Origin: Archegozetes longisetosus
Lineage: Eukaryota > Arthropoda > Arachnida > Sarcoptiformes > Trhypochthoniidae
NCBI GenBank assembly: GCA_018873245.2
Contig: JAEMBT020000006.1
Location: 4,311,855 to 4,375,854, forward strand
DNA length: 64,000 bases
Reading direction: 5' to 3'
Shown here: positions 12,116 to 22,140 of the stretch, in pieces
Layout of the letters: each line of letters opens with the position of its first letter
Position numbering within the stretch: position 1 is the first letter of the stretch
Translations under genes and position numbers: made by a program
The notes under the pieces: model-generated
Databases searched by the model: none
The model's input: the letters and a program-made list of their open reading frames with translations, nothing else
Told to the model about the DNA's origin: nothing

Positions 12116-12123
12116 TATAAAAG
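12116..12123 (+). promoter_or_regulatory. TATA box of the 772-residue gene
   Basis: TATAAAAG lies 103 bp upstream of the ATG at 12226, in the expected place for a short 5' leader. Together with the downstream poly(A) signal it suggests the acquired gene has a working eukaryotic transcription unit. In such AT-rich DNA a chance match is possible. Confidence 0.45.
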
Positions 12124-12225
12124 ATTTCATATTCATAACGGAATATAAAGAATGAGTTTTGATGTTTATAACTCAAATCTTACTGAAAGTTATTATCCAA
12201 TAAAAATTAAAATATGCTGTAAAAC

Positions 12226-14544
12226 ATGTTATTTTATAAAAAATTTATAGTAATAACAGCACTTTCTATAGCCGGCATTAATGTGTCGACTGGAGAACCA
12301 ACTGTATTGCTGGACAACCTAGTGTTTGGTGACAATCATTCAGAACAGAGTCACAATCTTTCTGGGTCGAATAGCGATATCATCACTGGAGGTTTAAACG
12401 AATCTGCCCGTCAACTGAAACCACTTAAGCCTGTGAGTTGGGAAGGGGGACGAATATCTTTTGTGCTTAAAGTGGACAAGGAAAAACAGAATTACTTCAC
12501 AATCCGTTTATGGGGATCTGATGTGAGTCAAAATCGACTAATTCTGTTTATGGAAGGGAAACAGATTGGTTACCACCATTTGGGCGATATCGACATTCTC
12601 GACTTTGGCACTGATAGCGATCAACCTGCTTATAATGGTCGCTTCTTCTATAACACATGTCCGCTACCGATCAGTATGACAAAGGGTAAGGATAGCCTTC
12701 ATTTTGAGATTCGGTCCATTGGCCCCATTTGGGGATACGGCCAATCATTTGAACAATATCAGAAAAATATGACTACCCCATCACGCGGTGTTTATCGAGT
12801 TTACACGCACACCGACGGCTTCTTTAATCCGCCCAGCAATGAAAAACAAGGTGACGCTCACGAAAACCCTCCAAAATCAAGCGGTCCCGGACCTGAAGTT
12901 ATGGATAAACTGAAAGAACGCGTCAACAATGAAATTAAACATCTTCTCGACTCCAAGAATCCTCTGAACCAAATGCAGCTGCAATTCCTTTCCAGAGCTT
13001 ACTACGTGAAATGGACGCACGCCTACAATAACTCACGAAGCGTTGAACAAGTGATGAAAAGCATTGACCACGTTTTTACGCTCTACCGAAATGACAGCAA
13101 TTGGGCGCGTTCATCTCCAGACACATACAATGCTGACTGGTTTGGTCTTGGACCATGTGGAGACGCGATCTGGGTTTTAGCAGATCAGTTGAAGCCTTTT
13201 CTTAATCAAAGCATTGATGACGGAAAGGGGAAGAAAGTACAACGTCTGGCTGCGTGGTCAGAGATGTTAAAGGCCAGCCGCGATTGGCATCGGTATAATC
13301 GGCGACAATATACCAATCAAGGTATGATAACCGACCTTTACACGTATGTCGCTAACCGGGCTCTTGCTATCATCGATCCCACAAACGCTTTACCCGATCA
13401 ACGAATGCGTCAGCTTTTATATCAAGCAATCGGAATTGATCCTTGGCTTGGCAACGAGATTGACAATGGATGGGATAAATCATTGGGTGACAATTATTAC
13501 CAACTTACTCAAAAAGGCCTGACGCGCGAGCTTGGATATGTCGGCTATTACGGAGAAGTGTTGGATTGGGTAGTCCAGATTTATGACGCCACACGAAGCA
13601 AATACGGCGAACCCGGAGATGAGAAAATAAAAGCTCAACTTGAAAAAATGATTCACTCTCGTGCTGTCTTCCGATATCCTACGGTTGATGGCGACGGCAA
13701 CCGAGCAATGCGTATCGAAGCAATTGTCGGCTGGCGAGACAGCCACTATCCGGGAGATGTGACGTACGCCGAGAGGAACTCATGGGAGGGATCTGCCATT
13801 TACGCGCCAGCGGTAACTCTCGACAGCGGCTCTATTGGATATGTGCAGCAAATGTTCGACGACAACCAATTTTTCAAGTCGGTTCAAGACAAGGTCAAAG
13901 AAGGAGGTTTTCGTGTGACGGCAAGTTTGCTTCGAATACCAGACGATTATGATGTGATTAAAGCTCAGCCAAAGAGTTCTAAGCGTCTGCCTATGGCTCC
14001 TGGTCAGCTGGACTTTGTCTTTACTGACGAGGAAGATGGTGTAATCGCCTTCAAACGTGGAACTGACATTTTTTATGCTTCCCTTTATTGGCGAGCGAGA
14101 TTCGCTATTAATTTCCTGGCCCGCGTTCATTACATCACACCTCACTTTGACCGAATAGCTGTTGTTCATCAAGAAACAGAATACCAACTGAGCGGATTTG
14201 AATACACTCGTCCTGATTGGATTGACATGGGATTCGCTAGTGGACACAAATACCCAGGTAACTTGCATTCTGCTCACGCTGGAGAAAAACTGCCAATCGC
14301 TAAAGTCTCATTCGGTAAATTCCATCCTGGAGAAGAAAACGTCTATGCAGGCAAAGGAGAGTTTTATGCCCTGCGATATGGACCATATTTAATTGGCATG
14401 AATTGTGCTAAGAATACCACTTATAATCTTAATATACCGCCCAATGTTCACTCAGCACAAGAACTGGTGTCACGTCAAACTATAGAACTCAAAACAAGTT
14501 TGGCTGTGAAGCCCTTCTCGACTGTTATTCTCTACTTAGGTTGA
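12226..14544 (+). CDS. secreted 772-aa protein, putative carbohydrate-active, likely horizontally acquired
   Basis: Single uninterrupted exon. Residues 1 to about 23 form a signal peptide (KKFIVITALSIAGIN hydrophobic core). Residues ~70-190 look like a beta-rich module (VSWEGGRISFVLKV, SLHFEIRSIGPIWGYGQSFE). A Pro/Gly-rich linker lies near 200-225. Residues ~226-500 are helical and rich in aromatic and acidic residues (NADWFGLGPCGDAIW, NEIDNGWDKSLGDNYYQLTQ, TRELGYVGYYGEVLDWVV). The C-terminal third is beta-rich. Helical toroid plus C-terminal beta layout is common in polysaccharide lyases, but no catalytic residues are proven. I recall similar proteins mainly from bacteria and fungi, usually annotated only as hypothetical or signal-sequence proteins; that recollection needs a search. 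Base composition is near half GC (29 of 60 in 12961-13020) against about 17-32% in flanking lines I counted, and codon use is unlike its neighbours. Start chosen because the signal peptide follows directly. Confidence 0.9.
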   Translation: MLFYKKFIVITALSIAGINVSTGEPTVLLDNLVFGDNHSEQSHNLSGSNSDIITGGLNESARQLKPLKPVSWEGGRISFVLKVDKEKQNYFTIRLWGSDVSQNRLILFMEGKQIGYHHLGDIDILDFGTDSDQPAYNGRFFYNTCPLPISMTKGKDSLHFEIRSIGPIWGYGQSFEQYQKNMTTPSRGVYRVYTHTDGFFNPPSNEKQGDAHENPPKSSGPGPEVMDKLKERVNNEIKHLLDSKNPLNQMQLQFLSRAYYVKWTHAYNNSRSVEQVMKSIDHVFTLYRNDSNWARSSPDTYNADWFGLGPCGDAIWVLADQLKPFLNQSIDDGKGKKVQRLAAWSEMLKASRDWHRYNRRQYTNQGMITDLYTYVANRALAIIDPTNALPDQRMRQLLYQAIGIDPWLGNEIDNGWDKSLGDNYYQLTQKGLTRELGYVGYYGEVLDWVVQIYDATRSKYGEPGDEKIKAQLEKMIHSRAVFRYPTVDGDGNRAMRIEAIVGWRDSHYPGDVTYAERNSWEGSAIYAPAVTLDSGSIGYVQQMFDDNQFFKSVQDKVKEGGFRVTASLLRIPDDYDVIKAQPKSSKRLPMAPGQLDFVFTDEEDGVIAFKRGTDIFYASLYWRARFAINFLARVHYITPHFDRIAVVHQETEYQLSGFEYTRPDWIDMGFASGHKYPGNLHSAHAGEKLPIAKVSFGKFHPGEENVYAGKGEFYALRYGPYLIGMNCAKNTTYNLNIPPNVHSAQELVSRQTIELKTSLAVKPFSTVILYLG

Positions 14545-14612
14545 AGATTATGGTGATTCAATTCTCTTAATGTCATTATAGAATTAACACGTATTTGATG
14601 TTTTAGTAGTTT

Positions 14613-14618
14613 AATAAA
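14613..14618 (+). terminator. poly(A) signal AATAAA
   Basis: Canonical AATAAA 69 bp after the stop codon of the 772-residue gene, giving a short 3' UTR. Supports residence and expression in a eukaryotic genome rather than bacterial contamination. Confidence 0.6.
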
Positions 14619-15004
14619 TATTCAATCATACAGTGAGGTTTGATAAAACAATATAAATGATAGCACGAATTCTTAGTTCCTTGAGCATGAGTAAGGTAAA
14701 CTCATTGCTTTCTTGAGAAATTTCCCTGATTAGCTGGACTTGTTCTTTCCTTGTGAAGTTTCCCGTGTTCTGTCATTAAATCTTTTTGGTAAATTTTTTC
14801 TTATAAACTCATCAGTTAATCTTATCATCCTATAATTTAAACTCATAATTTACGAAATTTGCTCTCCATGAAAACTTGAAACATAGCATAAATAATATTC
14901 AATCACTATTACCTTAAACCCAACCATCTATTCACATAGTATCAAACGAACTCAAGACTTGAACATTCATTTCTACAGTTAAACCTGGTTTTTGCCTTTT
15001 TCAG

Positions 15005-15527
15005 CAGGGTGACCACCCGCCCCGTTTTTGACGGGACAGTCCCGTCATTTTAAAGATAAAAGACAGAAATCCCGTCAGACCAGAAATTCTCGATGGGAGA
15101 TTGGTTGTCCTGTTTCTCAACTTTCATTTTGAGGAATGTGTTTAGAAAAATATTTCTTAGAAATTCAGACATTAGATTTATCTTGCAAATGCTAAGGGAT
15201 TAAGAAACCCAGTTTAATGTTTTGAAACCTGTGGTTTAAACCAAAAGTTATAGAATTAATCTTTTCTGCCTTGACTTATATCTGATATAGACCAGTATTT
15301 CTTACTTTTGAATAACTAACTTTTGAAACATGCCGTTTCTAACAAAGAATATAACTTTGAGATCAACCATGATTAATAATTTTCAATGTTTTAATATTAG
15401 AATGCATTGTTTGATGCCTAAATATTTATTATGACTAATAATAGCGATATTTTTCTTCAAAAAATGTAAGAATTTCCCCTTCGATATTTTTGTCCTATCA
15501 TGAGACAAGCCAGAAGTGGTCACCCTA
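15005..15527. mobile_element. non-autonomous hAT element (CAGGGTGACCAC termini)
   Basis: Flanked by a perfect 8-bp target duplication TTTTTCAG (14997-15004 and 15528-15535). Termini are CAGGGTGACCAC and GTGGTCACCCTA. The left end carries a small palindrome GACGGGACAGTCCCGTC. Eight-base duplication and these ends define hAT. No transposase is encoded. A related fragment lies inverted at 44085-44428 and a remnant with the same terminus at 23996. Confidence 0.93.
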
Positions 15528-15535
15528 TTTTTCAG

Positions 15536-16319
15536 CGAATTAAGCAGTTTTCACTAAATTTATGGGGTTTTGATGCTTCAGTATTTTTTAATGTGAAATG
15601 GATGTTTTTTATCGTGAGATAAAGTCGTACATTCAAATACTTTAGAGCAACATTCACACACTTTTATTTGAAGCATTTTTTATTAAAAATCTCTGTACAT
15701 GTTAATGTTTAACAGCTATATACCTGACTCAGTTGTTTCACTTTTGCTTTACACCTTATGAGTTATAAGACAGTTTCCTGTGTGAGAACTACAAATTAAA
15801 ATGTGAAATATCTTCCTGGGAAACAATAGGAATAGTTCGAGTTAATAACTTCACCTTCTTCATTTTATTCAATGAATCAACTCTTATGAATTGACTGCAT
15901 TTAGCATTAATCAATTCAAAAATATCAATAAATACCCCAATATTTAACAACTAGCATGATCTATAATGTTCACTAGTTAGGTTTAGAAATAATTTGTGCA
16001 ATGAGTTTTATGTGCTCATCTTCCGTTCATATACCGTATCAATGCCTATCCATTTTCCTTTTGTGCATCATATGAGATTATGATTAAAACTACTCTATGA
16101 AACAGGTTAATTGCATAATGTAGACGATTTATTAGTTCAATTAATAAACAAACGAATATTTAAAGATTTATTACTAAGAATTTGCATAAAATTCCAAATC
16201 TAGATGAACAAGATTCAGAGCGCGGGTCATAATAAGCCATACGGCTTACGATTCATAGTTTTAGAATATCGAACGGACAAATTCTTAGCCTCTCAGTTCT
16301 AGCCATGTATTCACTAAAT
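15536..16319. other. AT-rich spacer, no gene recognised
   Basis: No coding or repeat structure seen between the hAT element and the Tc1-like relic. Confidence 0.5.
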
Positions 16320-16930
16320 GAATTTTAGGAAAGAAAACTCGTTCGACAATTTTATGAAAAATATAGACAAAAAGTAAAGTTATTCACCGTTAGGCACTTC
16401 ATTGAAATGGGACTTAAAAGACGACCGATTTATAGTATAATTAGTCGTCTAGAGAATAACATACTATCAAAAAGATCCAATGGTTCGGGTCGTAAAGCCA
16501 TCAAAATGAACCATAAAAAGATGGAAAATCTGATCAATAGTTTTGATGGAAAGTAAGAGATTTCACAGAATGGACGTTTATTTATATCTTAAAAACTATG
16601 CCATTGATTCAAAAATTTATTCTAAAGCGATTGGTTCCATTTCTAAAGAAATATGACGAAGACAGCAAATAAGTCTTTTGGCTGGGTTTGGCAACAGTCT
16701 ACTAAACGAGGAACAGGATCTCGATATTGAATAAATTCAGTATAAAGTTTGTCGAACGCGCACATAACCAGCCAAATATTCCCTAATTGTGACCAGTTGA
16801 TAAGTTTTTAGCCTCCTTGAGTTCTATCTCCTAGTGCAAAAACTTTCTCCTTTAAGCAGCCCTTAAGACAAAAAGTTTGCAACCGTGAAGTCTGGCAACC
16901 TAGCAGACCACTTGATTGTGGCTCTTCTTT
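16320..16930 (+). mobile_element. Tc1-like transposase relic
   Basis: Plus-strand frames give KVRQFYEKYRQKVKLFTVRH, then RLENNI and RSNGSGRKAIKMNHKKMENL, the helix-turn-helix and linker of a Tc1/mariner-superfamily transposase. Further on, after stops, NQPNIP and PVDKFLASL match the C-terminal …N-P-Q-L-R-P-I-E-x-F-W region. The central DDE part is gone and several stops interrupt it. No terminal repeats found. Confidence 0.65.
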
Positions 16931-16967
16931 TGACATATCAATTTTATGATTCTTTGAAAATAATATA

Positions 16968-17566
16968 CAGTATAATCCCGTTAATACGAAGTCGAACGGA
17001 CCGGACAAATCACTTTGTATTAACAAAACTTCGTTATAATGAGTTTGGCTTCCTTGTTCTAGCTTTCCATAAATGCTTGCATACGCTTGTCTTCATTATT
17101 CATAATTGTTGTTAGTGTTGTATAGTCTTTGGGTTTATATCAAACATTGAGCTCTTCTGCGTACCGCTATCCATATCATTAATTATAGTGACTTTACCTT
17201 CTAATGAAATTGGTTTGCGTTCAATTTTAGACATTTTATTGCAAACCAGTTAAATTTTTACACAATTATCATAATTTAATGAAAAGCAAATACCGATAAA
17301 TAGTATTGTTTACAACTTACTTGATAATGAAAAATACAGGTGGTAATTAAGATTTTGATAACTTAAAATCAGTGAACTTCGTTACAAAGGAGTAGTAATT
17401 TATACTGTGGAAACCATAAGACATATTTCGTTCCTTATATAACAGGGATTCCGTAATATGAAGTTCGTATTAACGAAATAATTTTAACGCTATTCTTATG
17501 AGGCCTTTGCGGAGACCGAATCAATCAATTCGTTATATAGAAGTTTGTATTAACGGGGTTATACTG
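16968..17566 (-). mobile_element. pogo/Tigger-type element with TA duplication
   Basis: Inverted ends CAGTATAATCCCGTTAATAC and, reverse-complemented from the right, CAGTATAACCCCGTTAATAC, bordered by TA on both sides. The sub-terminal regions repeat …TTCGTATTAACG… and TTCGTTATA motifs. A minus-strand relic reads MSKIERKPISLEGKVTIIND then MDSG-QKS, the N-terminal helix-turn-helix of pogo/CENP-B-type transposases. About 600 bp, internally deleted, non-autonomous. Confidence 0.93.
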
Positions 17567-17568
17567 TA

Positions 17569-19247
17569 TTAAGCAAATTAACAAGAGTCACTTTTTCTAA
17601 GAAAAAAGAATTGTCAAAAAAATCTCACTTGTTTAGCAGTTATTTAAATTCTAAAAATCTACTTTAAAATGAAACATTCTATATTTACAAAGATATAAAA
17701 GTAAACTTATTATTTAAATCAGTATTTATTATGTTTATGGGATATGTCTATGAGAACGAATCATAGATTTCAGCTTTTATTGTAAATAATCCTTCAGTCT
17801 TTTAGTCATTCAAGAAAAATATGATTTACTCAGATACGATTAACAGATAAGCTTATCGTTTGCTCTTCAAATTCTTTTTTCTAATAGCAATTAAAAACTA
17901 AATTTTAAACCTTTAAACTATTGAAATATCTCTCTACTATAATTTTATAGTATTTAACTCGCAATGAACTTACAATTTATTTGTTTTTAAGTCTTCATAA
18001 TTTAGCTCATTTACATTTATATAATGGGACCTTTTTCATCATTGGGAATTAATGTGAATTAATTTGAATGAAGTTTGACTTTATTGTGATGTAGTTATTG
18101 AGTGATTAAAAATGTAACATCGCTTTTATTGCATATAACAATTATTTTTCATAAAGGATATCGAACCATTCATTCCAAAGTTTTTAAGATACTCTTTGAT
18201 AAGAATAGGACTCATAGACAAAACAATTTTTATTTTATCGTTCAATTTAGAAAAATATTATCATATGATTCGAGTTACAGAAGCTATAGAAAAATATTAG
18301 TATTTGTTTTGGAATATTGTCCCTATTAGATAACAGGCATCTGTGGATGTCGGATGACTTCTAATTTGATAGATCGACAACTTCGAACTTTTTAACATAT
18401 GATTACTTAAAACAGAACTATCGATGGTGTGAAAACTTACCTGAAATCTTTAACCTATTTCAAATAGAAGCTAATCAGAAATACTTTGAGAATAATAATA
18501 ATGATAAAAAGTGATCTCATTTATTATATAACAAAACCTTTTTAATTAAATCACACGCAACTAAATGAGTGCTAATGTAATAGGATAGATGATTGTTATG
18601 AATTATTAAACTGCTCTATAATTTCGCTTTACTTGCAATGTTGAATAAATTATGTTTCAACAATTCAATTTTAAATTCAAATGATATATACAATATTAGA
18701 GATTTTGATTATTAAAAAAAGAATTTTAAAATGAGTTCCCGTAAAGTTTTAAAAAGAGGCCAAATGCACTTGTTCCCTTACTTTCGCCTCTAATTTAATT
18801 ATAATATGAATCTAAGGTATTGCATTTGTGACGAAAATGATCTGAAAATAAAATTCAATTGAACAATAAACTCTAGGAATGTTCCTGGTAAGTCGGATTC
18901 ATATTTTTCACTTAAGAACAAGAAGTACGTATTCATGTTTCAATATAAGACTTTTCAATTGAAAAGTTGTCACTTGAGAGCTAAATTAGGAAAATAGAAC
19001 AGATTTTTTCAGGTAAATAAACTTCAATGAATTCGAAAGAAAAATTTTGAAATTTATGGATATGGGATACGCCACTGCAATTTTTATCTTTTAATGGGAT
19101 ATTTATCTAGTAGTAAAGTTCGCCCACACACAGAAAAAAGCCATTACTGATGATGTAATAGGTATACATTACTTTCAGATAATAAAAGACAGGTTAAATA
19201 TATCTCCTAGCAAAACAGTAGCAATACGTAATTTAAACGTCAAGAAA
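17569..19247. other. AT-rich spacer, no gene recognised
   Basis: Short random open frames only. The final ~150 bp (19090-19247) form the presumed upstream region of the following gene; no clear core promoter motif was fixed. Confidence 0.5.
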
Positions 19248-19811
19248 ATGATGAGAAATAAAAAATATTGCGGATCAACGCAGCTAATTGGGCTTAAAGT
19301 CCGGATTTGTAATATAACAAAGATGTTGATCATGTTTTGTATCTTGATTGCAATAGCTAATGCAAAAGAGTTGACTCCTTATCAGAATTCGAAGCTTAAA
19401 GAAATTGCTATAGATTTTGGTTTTGGGTCACCAGTTGTCGATTGTCTAGCTGTTATAAGTGAAGATAGTGTTAACTGTGTCCAAAAGATTAGCAAAAAGT
19501 GGAATAAGTTGAACAGCGATAACAACCAATTAAGAGTTTGCTGTGAAAAATGGGATGAATATGACTGTGTCATTAAGGCTGCAGCCCATAAGTGCAGATA
19601 CAATGGTTTTCATGCAGTTTTCCAGTCCCAACAATTGGTTAAACAATTAATGGAAGCAGAAGCATGTAATGGATATGAATATGGGTCTATTGGTTGTACT
19701 GAGTCTAAATCCAGTAATAATGGGAGAGTTAGATTAAATACGATCGGCAGTAATTTTGATATTGTTCTCGTTATACTTGTTTGCATTTTTGTCTCGGCTT
19801 TGGCGACATAA
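19248..19811 (+). CDS. cysteine-rich secreted, probably GPI-anchored protein
   Basis: 187 residues, single exon. A second Met at residue 26 (19323) sits directly before a signal peptide (MLIMFCILIAIANA, cleavage before KELTP), so translation may start there. The mature part has about ten cysteines with the motif VCCEKWDEYDCVIKAAAHKC and ends in a hydrophobic tail (FDIVLVILVCIFVSALA) without basic residues after it, as in GPI-attachment signals; the small-residue stretch SKSSNNG just before could hold the cleavage site. Similar small CC-x-W-x3-DC proteins occur in arachnids and other arthropods without known function (from memory). Convergent with the minus-strand gene at 21.6-22.1 kb. Confidence 0.85.
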   Translation: MMRNKKYCGSTQLIGLKVRICNITKMLIMFCILIAIANAKELTPYQNSKLKEIAIDFGFGSPVVDCLAVISEDSVNCVQKISKKWNKLNSDNNQLRVCCEKWDEYDCVIKAAAHKCRYNGFHAVFQSQQLVKQLMEAEACNGYEYGSIGCTESKSSNNGRVRLNTIGSNFDIVLVILVCIFVSALAT

Positions 19812-20437
19812 ATTTTTAACATATTTTGAATGGGTATTACTTCGAATGCTTCATTGGGCTATGATTTTTTGGAGTTTATTTTATTAATACTCAATTATTT
19901 AAAGAAAAATATCTAATGAACTTTCATTTAATGTTGAAAGTTAGATTATCTTTTGCATTTAATTTTGAAAATCTCTGTTCGATGTTTAAAGGGTCTTATA
20001 TTTCGTGCATCCCGGTAAATGTGTCTTAAATTTCTCTATTACATTAGAGGCTACATAAAAATAAAGTGGTGTAGCACTAATGCTAAACGCTTAACTTTCC
20101 AGTTCTAACAAATAGAATTTATACCGATATAATTTTTTACGCTGAGGTTCATAAAATATATTCGAGTTAATATAAATGTTTTGTACTTTTTTATCTCTTA
20201 AAATCGTAATTTTTATTTGAGTTTTGTTTTGAAGTTAAAATTCATCAAACCATTTAATTTTTTTACGACACCATTTTGTGCGAACATTCCATTGACCAAA
20301 GTGTAATTTTAAAGAAAAATATTGTACTGTATTAAAATTCTAACTTTAGTGGAATTCAATAAAGTATGTTGGAATATAAAAAATGAGAATCAACTTTCAA
20401 TCTTCATATTCGAATTCGTATAGCTTAAGAGATAGTA
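19812..20437. other. 3' flank and spacer
   Basis: Contains AATAAA near 20059 and 20358 that could serve as poly(A) signals for the upstream gene. Otherwise AT-rich without features. Confidence 0.4.
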
Positions 20438-20610
20438 CTGTTGTGTCCTTTTGTTTTTGGACAAAAGTTCAAACTATACTATTTTTCGTACCCAATTTTA
20501 ATCATGGGCAAGGAAGTTGGATACAAATTGAGAAGAAAATATTTGATTAAAAGGAAATACGAAAAATAGTATAGTTTGAATTTTTTTCCAAAAATAACAA
20601 GTCACAATAG
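20438..20610. mobile_element. 173-bp MITE with long inverted repeats
   Basis: Arms of about 53 bp (left begins CTGTTGTGTCC, right reverse-complement CTATTGTGACT) sharing the perfect stretch TTCAAACTATACTATTTTTC at the inner ends. TA borders both ends. A Tc1/mariner-type miniature element without coding capacity. Confidence 0.85.
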
Positions 20611-20612
20611 TA

Positions 20613-21579
20613 TATGATTTCTTCATTAATTGATTCAATTCTTAAAATTATTTATTAATGTGAAAATTAAAAGCCAACAATTCCACTTTTGAGCTTCACT
20701 CTTTTATCTATACAGTATGCTCGGGACTTCTAACTAAAATACAGTTGTGATCTCAAAGCTCAATGATTTATTTGGAAGCATCAATCGAATAAAAGAACTA
20801 AAATTGAAATCAAGCTTATCTGTTTAGTACAATGGTGACAATAAAACTATCAACTTTACAAGAATTTTGTTTGAAATCTAGTAGCTCAAGATTTTCACTT
20901 CAGCTTAACAAAATTAAAGATATAAGCTGGAATTTTGCAAATAGTAAGTTAATTCAAAATTTTCACGATCAAAAGTAAACAATTTCATTTCTATTTTGTA
21001 AACTCCCTTATGTTCCCTAATTACGGAAGGAACTCCATGCAAAAATAATTATACTATTGAATAGTATTAGAATTTTGTACAGTAATAAATTAAAACCTCT
21101 TATTAATACTTTGTCTTTAAAATATAGAGTAAAATTTTGTTCGACACGAAAACACACCTTTGAAGCACTAATTCACCTAAAGTTGTACAAATAATACATA
21201 TTATTCTTCTATCTTTACTATCAGTCCATTGATTCATGAAAATAGAGTCAGTTATCTATATTCCCTTTCACATTATAATAATAGAGAGATAAATCAAATC
21301 TAAATATTATAATTAAATTCAAAAGAATAGCGTAAGAAAATTCTCTTACACTGATTCATATTGTCAAGGTTTTCAGGGTGTGCTTGGTTTTGACTTTAGA
21401 TTAAATTACAGCATATAATTTCATGTAAGTTTACTACTCAAAAATAATTTCTTGAAGAACTTTATTTATATAAAAAACAATTATATGTTGTGCGTTGTCT
21501 TATAGATAAATACAATGTCATGAATGTTAAATCTTATGCAAATATATCGTAAATCTTAGAATAGTAGGCAAATTTTCTT
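20613..21579. other. AT-rich spacer, no gene recognised
   Basis: No coding or repeat structure is evident. It lies between two genes whose 3' ends face each other. Confidence 0.45.
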
Positions 21580-22140
21580 TTATAGTATATTTAAATTAGA
21601 GTAATCTTTAATATCTTTCGTAATTTTATGACTACGACCACTGGTTTTGTTTTTATGGCTTCGGTAAAAATATATACCAATAAAAACGGTAGCAGAAAAC
21701 ACAACAAAGAGTCCAACAACAATAAGCCCAGTGGCCCAACCAGGAAGAGATCCACGACTTGGGTTACATCTTTCAGGCATATACGGATAGATTTTGCAAA
21801 TGGCTGTAGTATTCAATTTTAGTTCGAGATTTCCACAAACTTTATGAGTAAGTGTTGTGTCATTAACGCAGTTATTGCTTTTGAAAAAATTTTTACAGCA
21901 TTGAATTTGCTCATATTTTCCGCAACATTTTTGTGCGTCATTATCATAACTTGTTTCAAGTGATAGTTTACAACTTTCTTCTAACTGATTTTCACATAAC
22001 TTCGATTCTGATTTACACAAAAAAATTAGAAATATAAGAATGAATAAACATTTTACAGGACACGAAATCATTTTTCTTTGAAACTTATAACAAAATTTGA
22101 CTAAATTGAATAAGATTTTTGGCACACTCATGACAAACAC
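21580..22140 (-). CDS. single-pass cysteine-rich membrane protein
   Basis: 186 residues, single exon. Met-24 heads a good signal peptide (CLFILIFLIFLCKSES), so the first 23 residues may be untranslated. The ectodomain (about 47-137) carries some eleven cysteines including KCCGKYEQIQCCKNF and two N-glycosylation sites (NDT, NTT). A membrane helix follows (GWATGLIVVGLFVVFSATVF) and then a basic 25-30-residue cytoplasmic tail (FYRSHKNKTSGRSHK). Type I topology is clear. The CC-x-Y-x4-CC core is loosely like small arthropod and Shisa/CYYR1-like proteins, but I cannot assign a family. Confidence 0.85.
   Translation of the reverse strand: MFVMSVPKILFNLVKFCYKFQRKMISCPVKCLFILIFLIFLCKSESKLCENQLEESCKLSLETSYDNDAQKCCGKYEQIQCCKNFFKSNNCVNDTTLTHKVCGNLELKLNTTAICKIYPYMPERCNPSRGSLPGWATGLIVVGLFVVFSATVFIGIYFYRSHKNKTSGRSHKITKDIKDYSNLNIL

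Noticed and set aside
13780-14277. 165-codon and 88-codon minus-strand open frames
   Set aside because: Shadows of the 772-residue gene, whose higher GC content lengthens open frames on the opposite strand.
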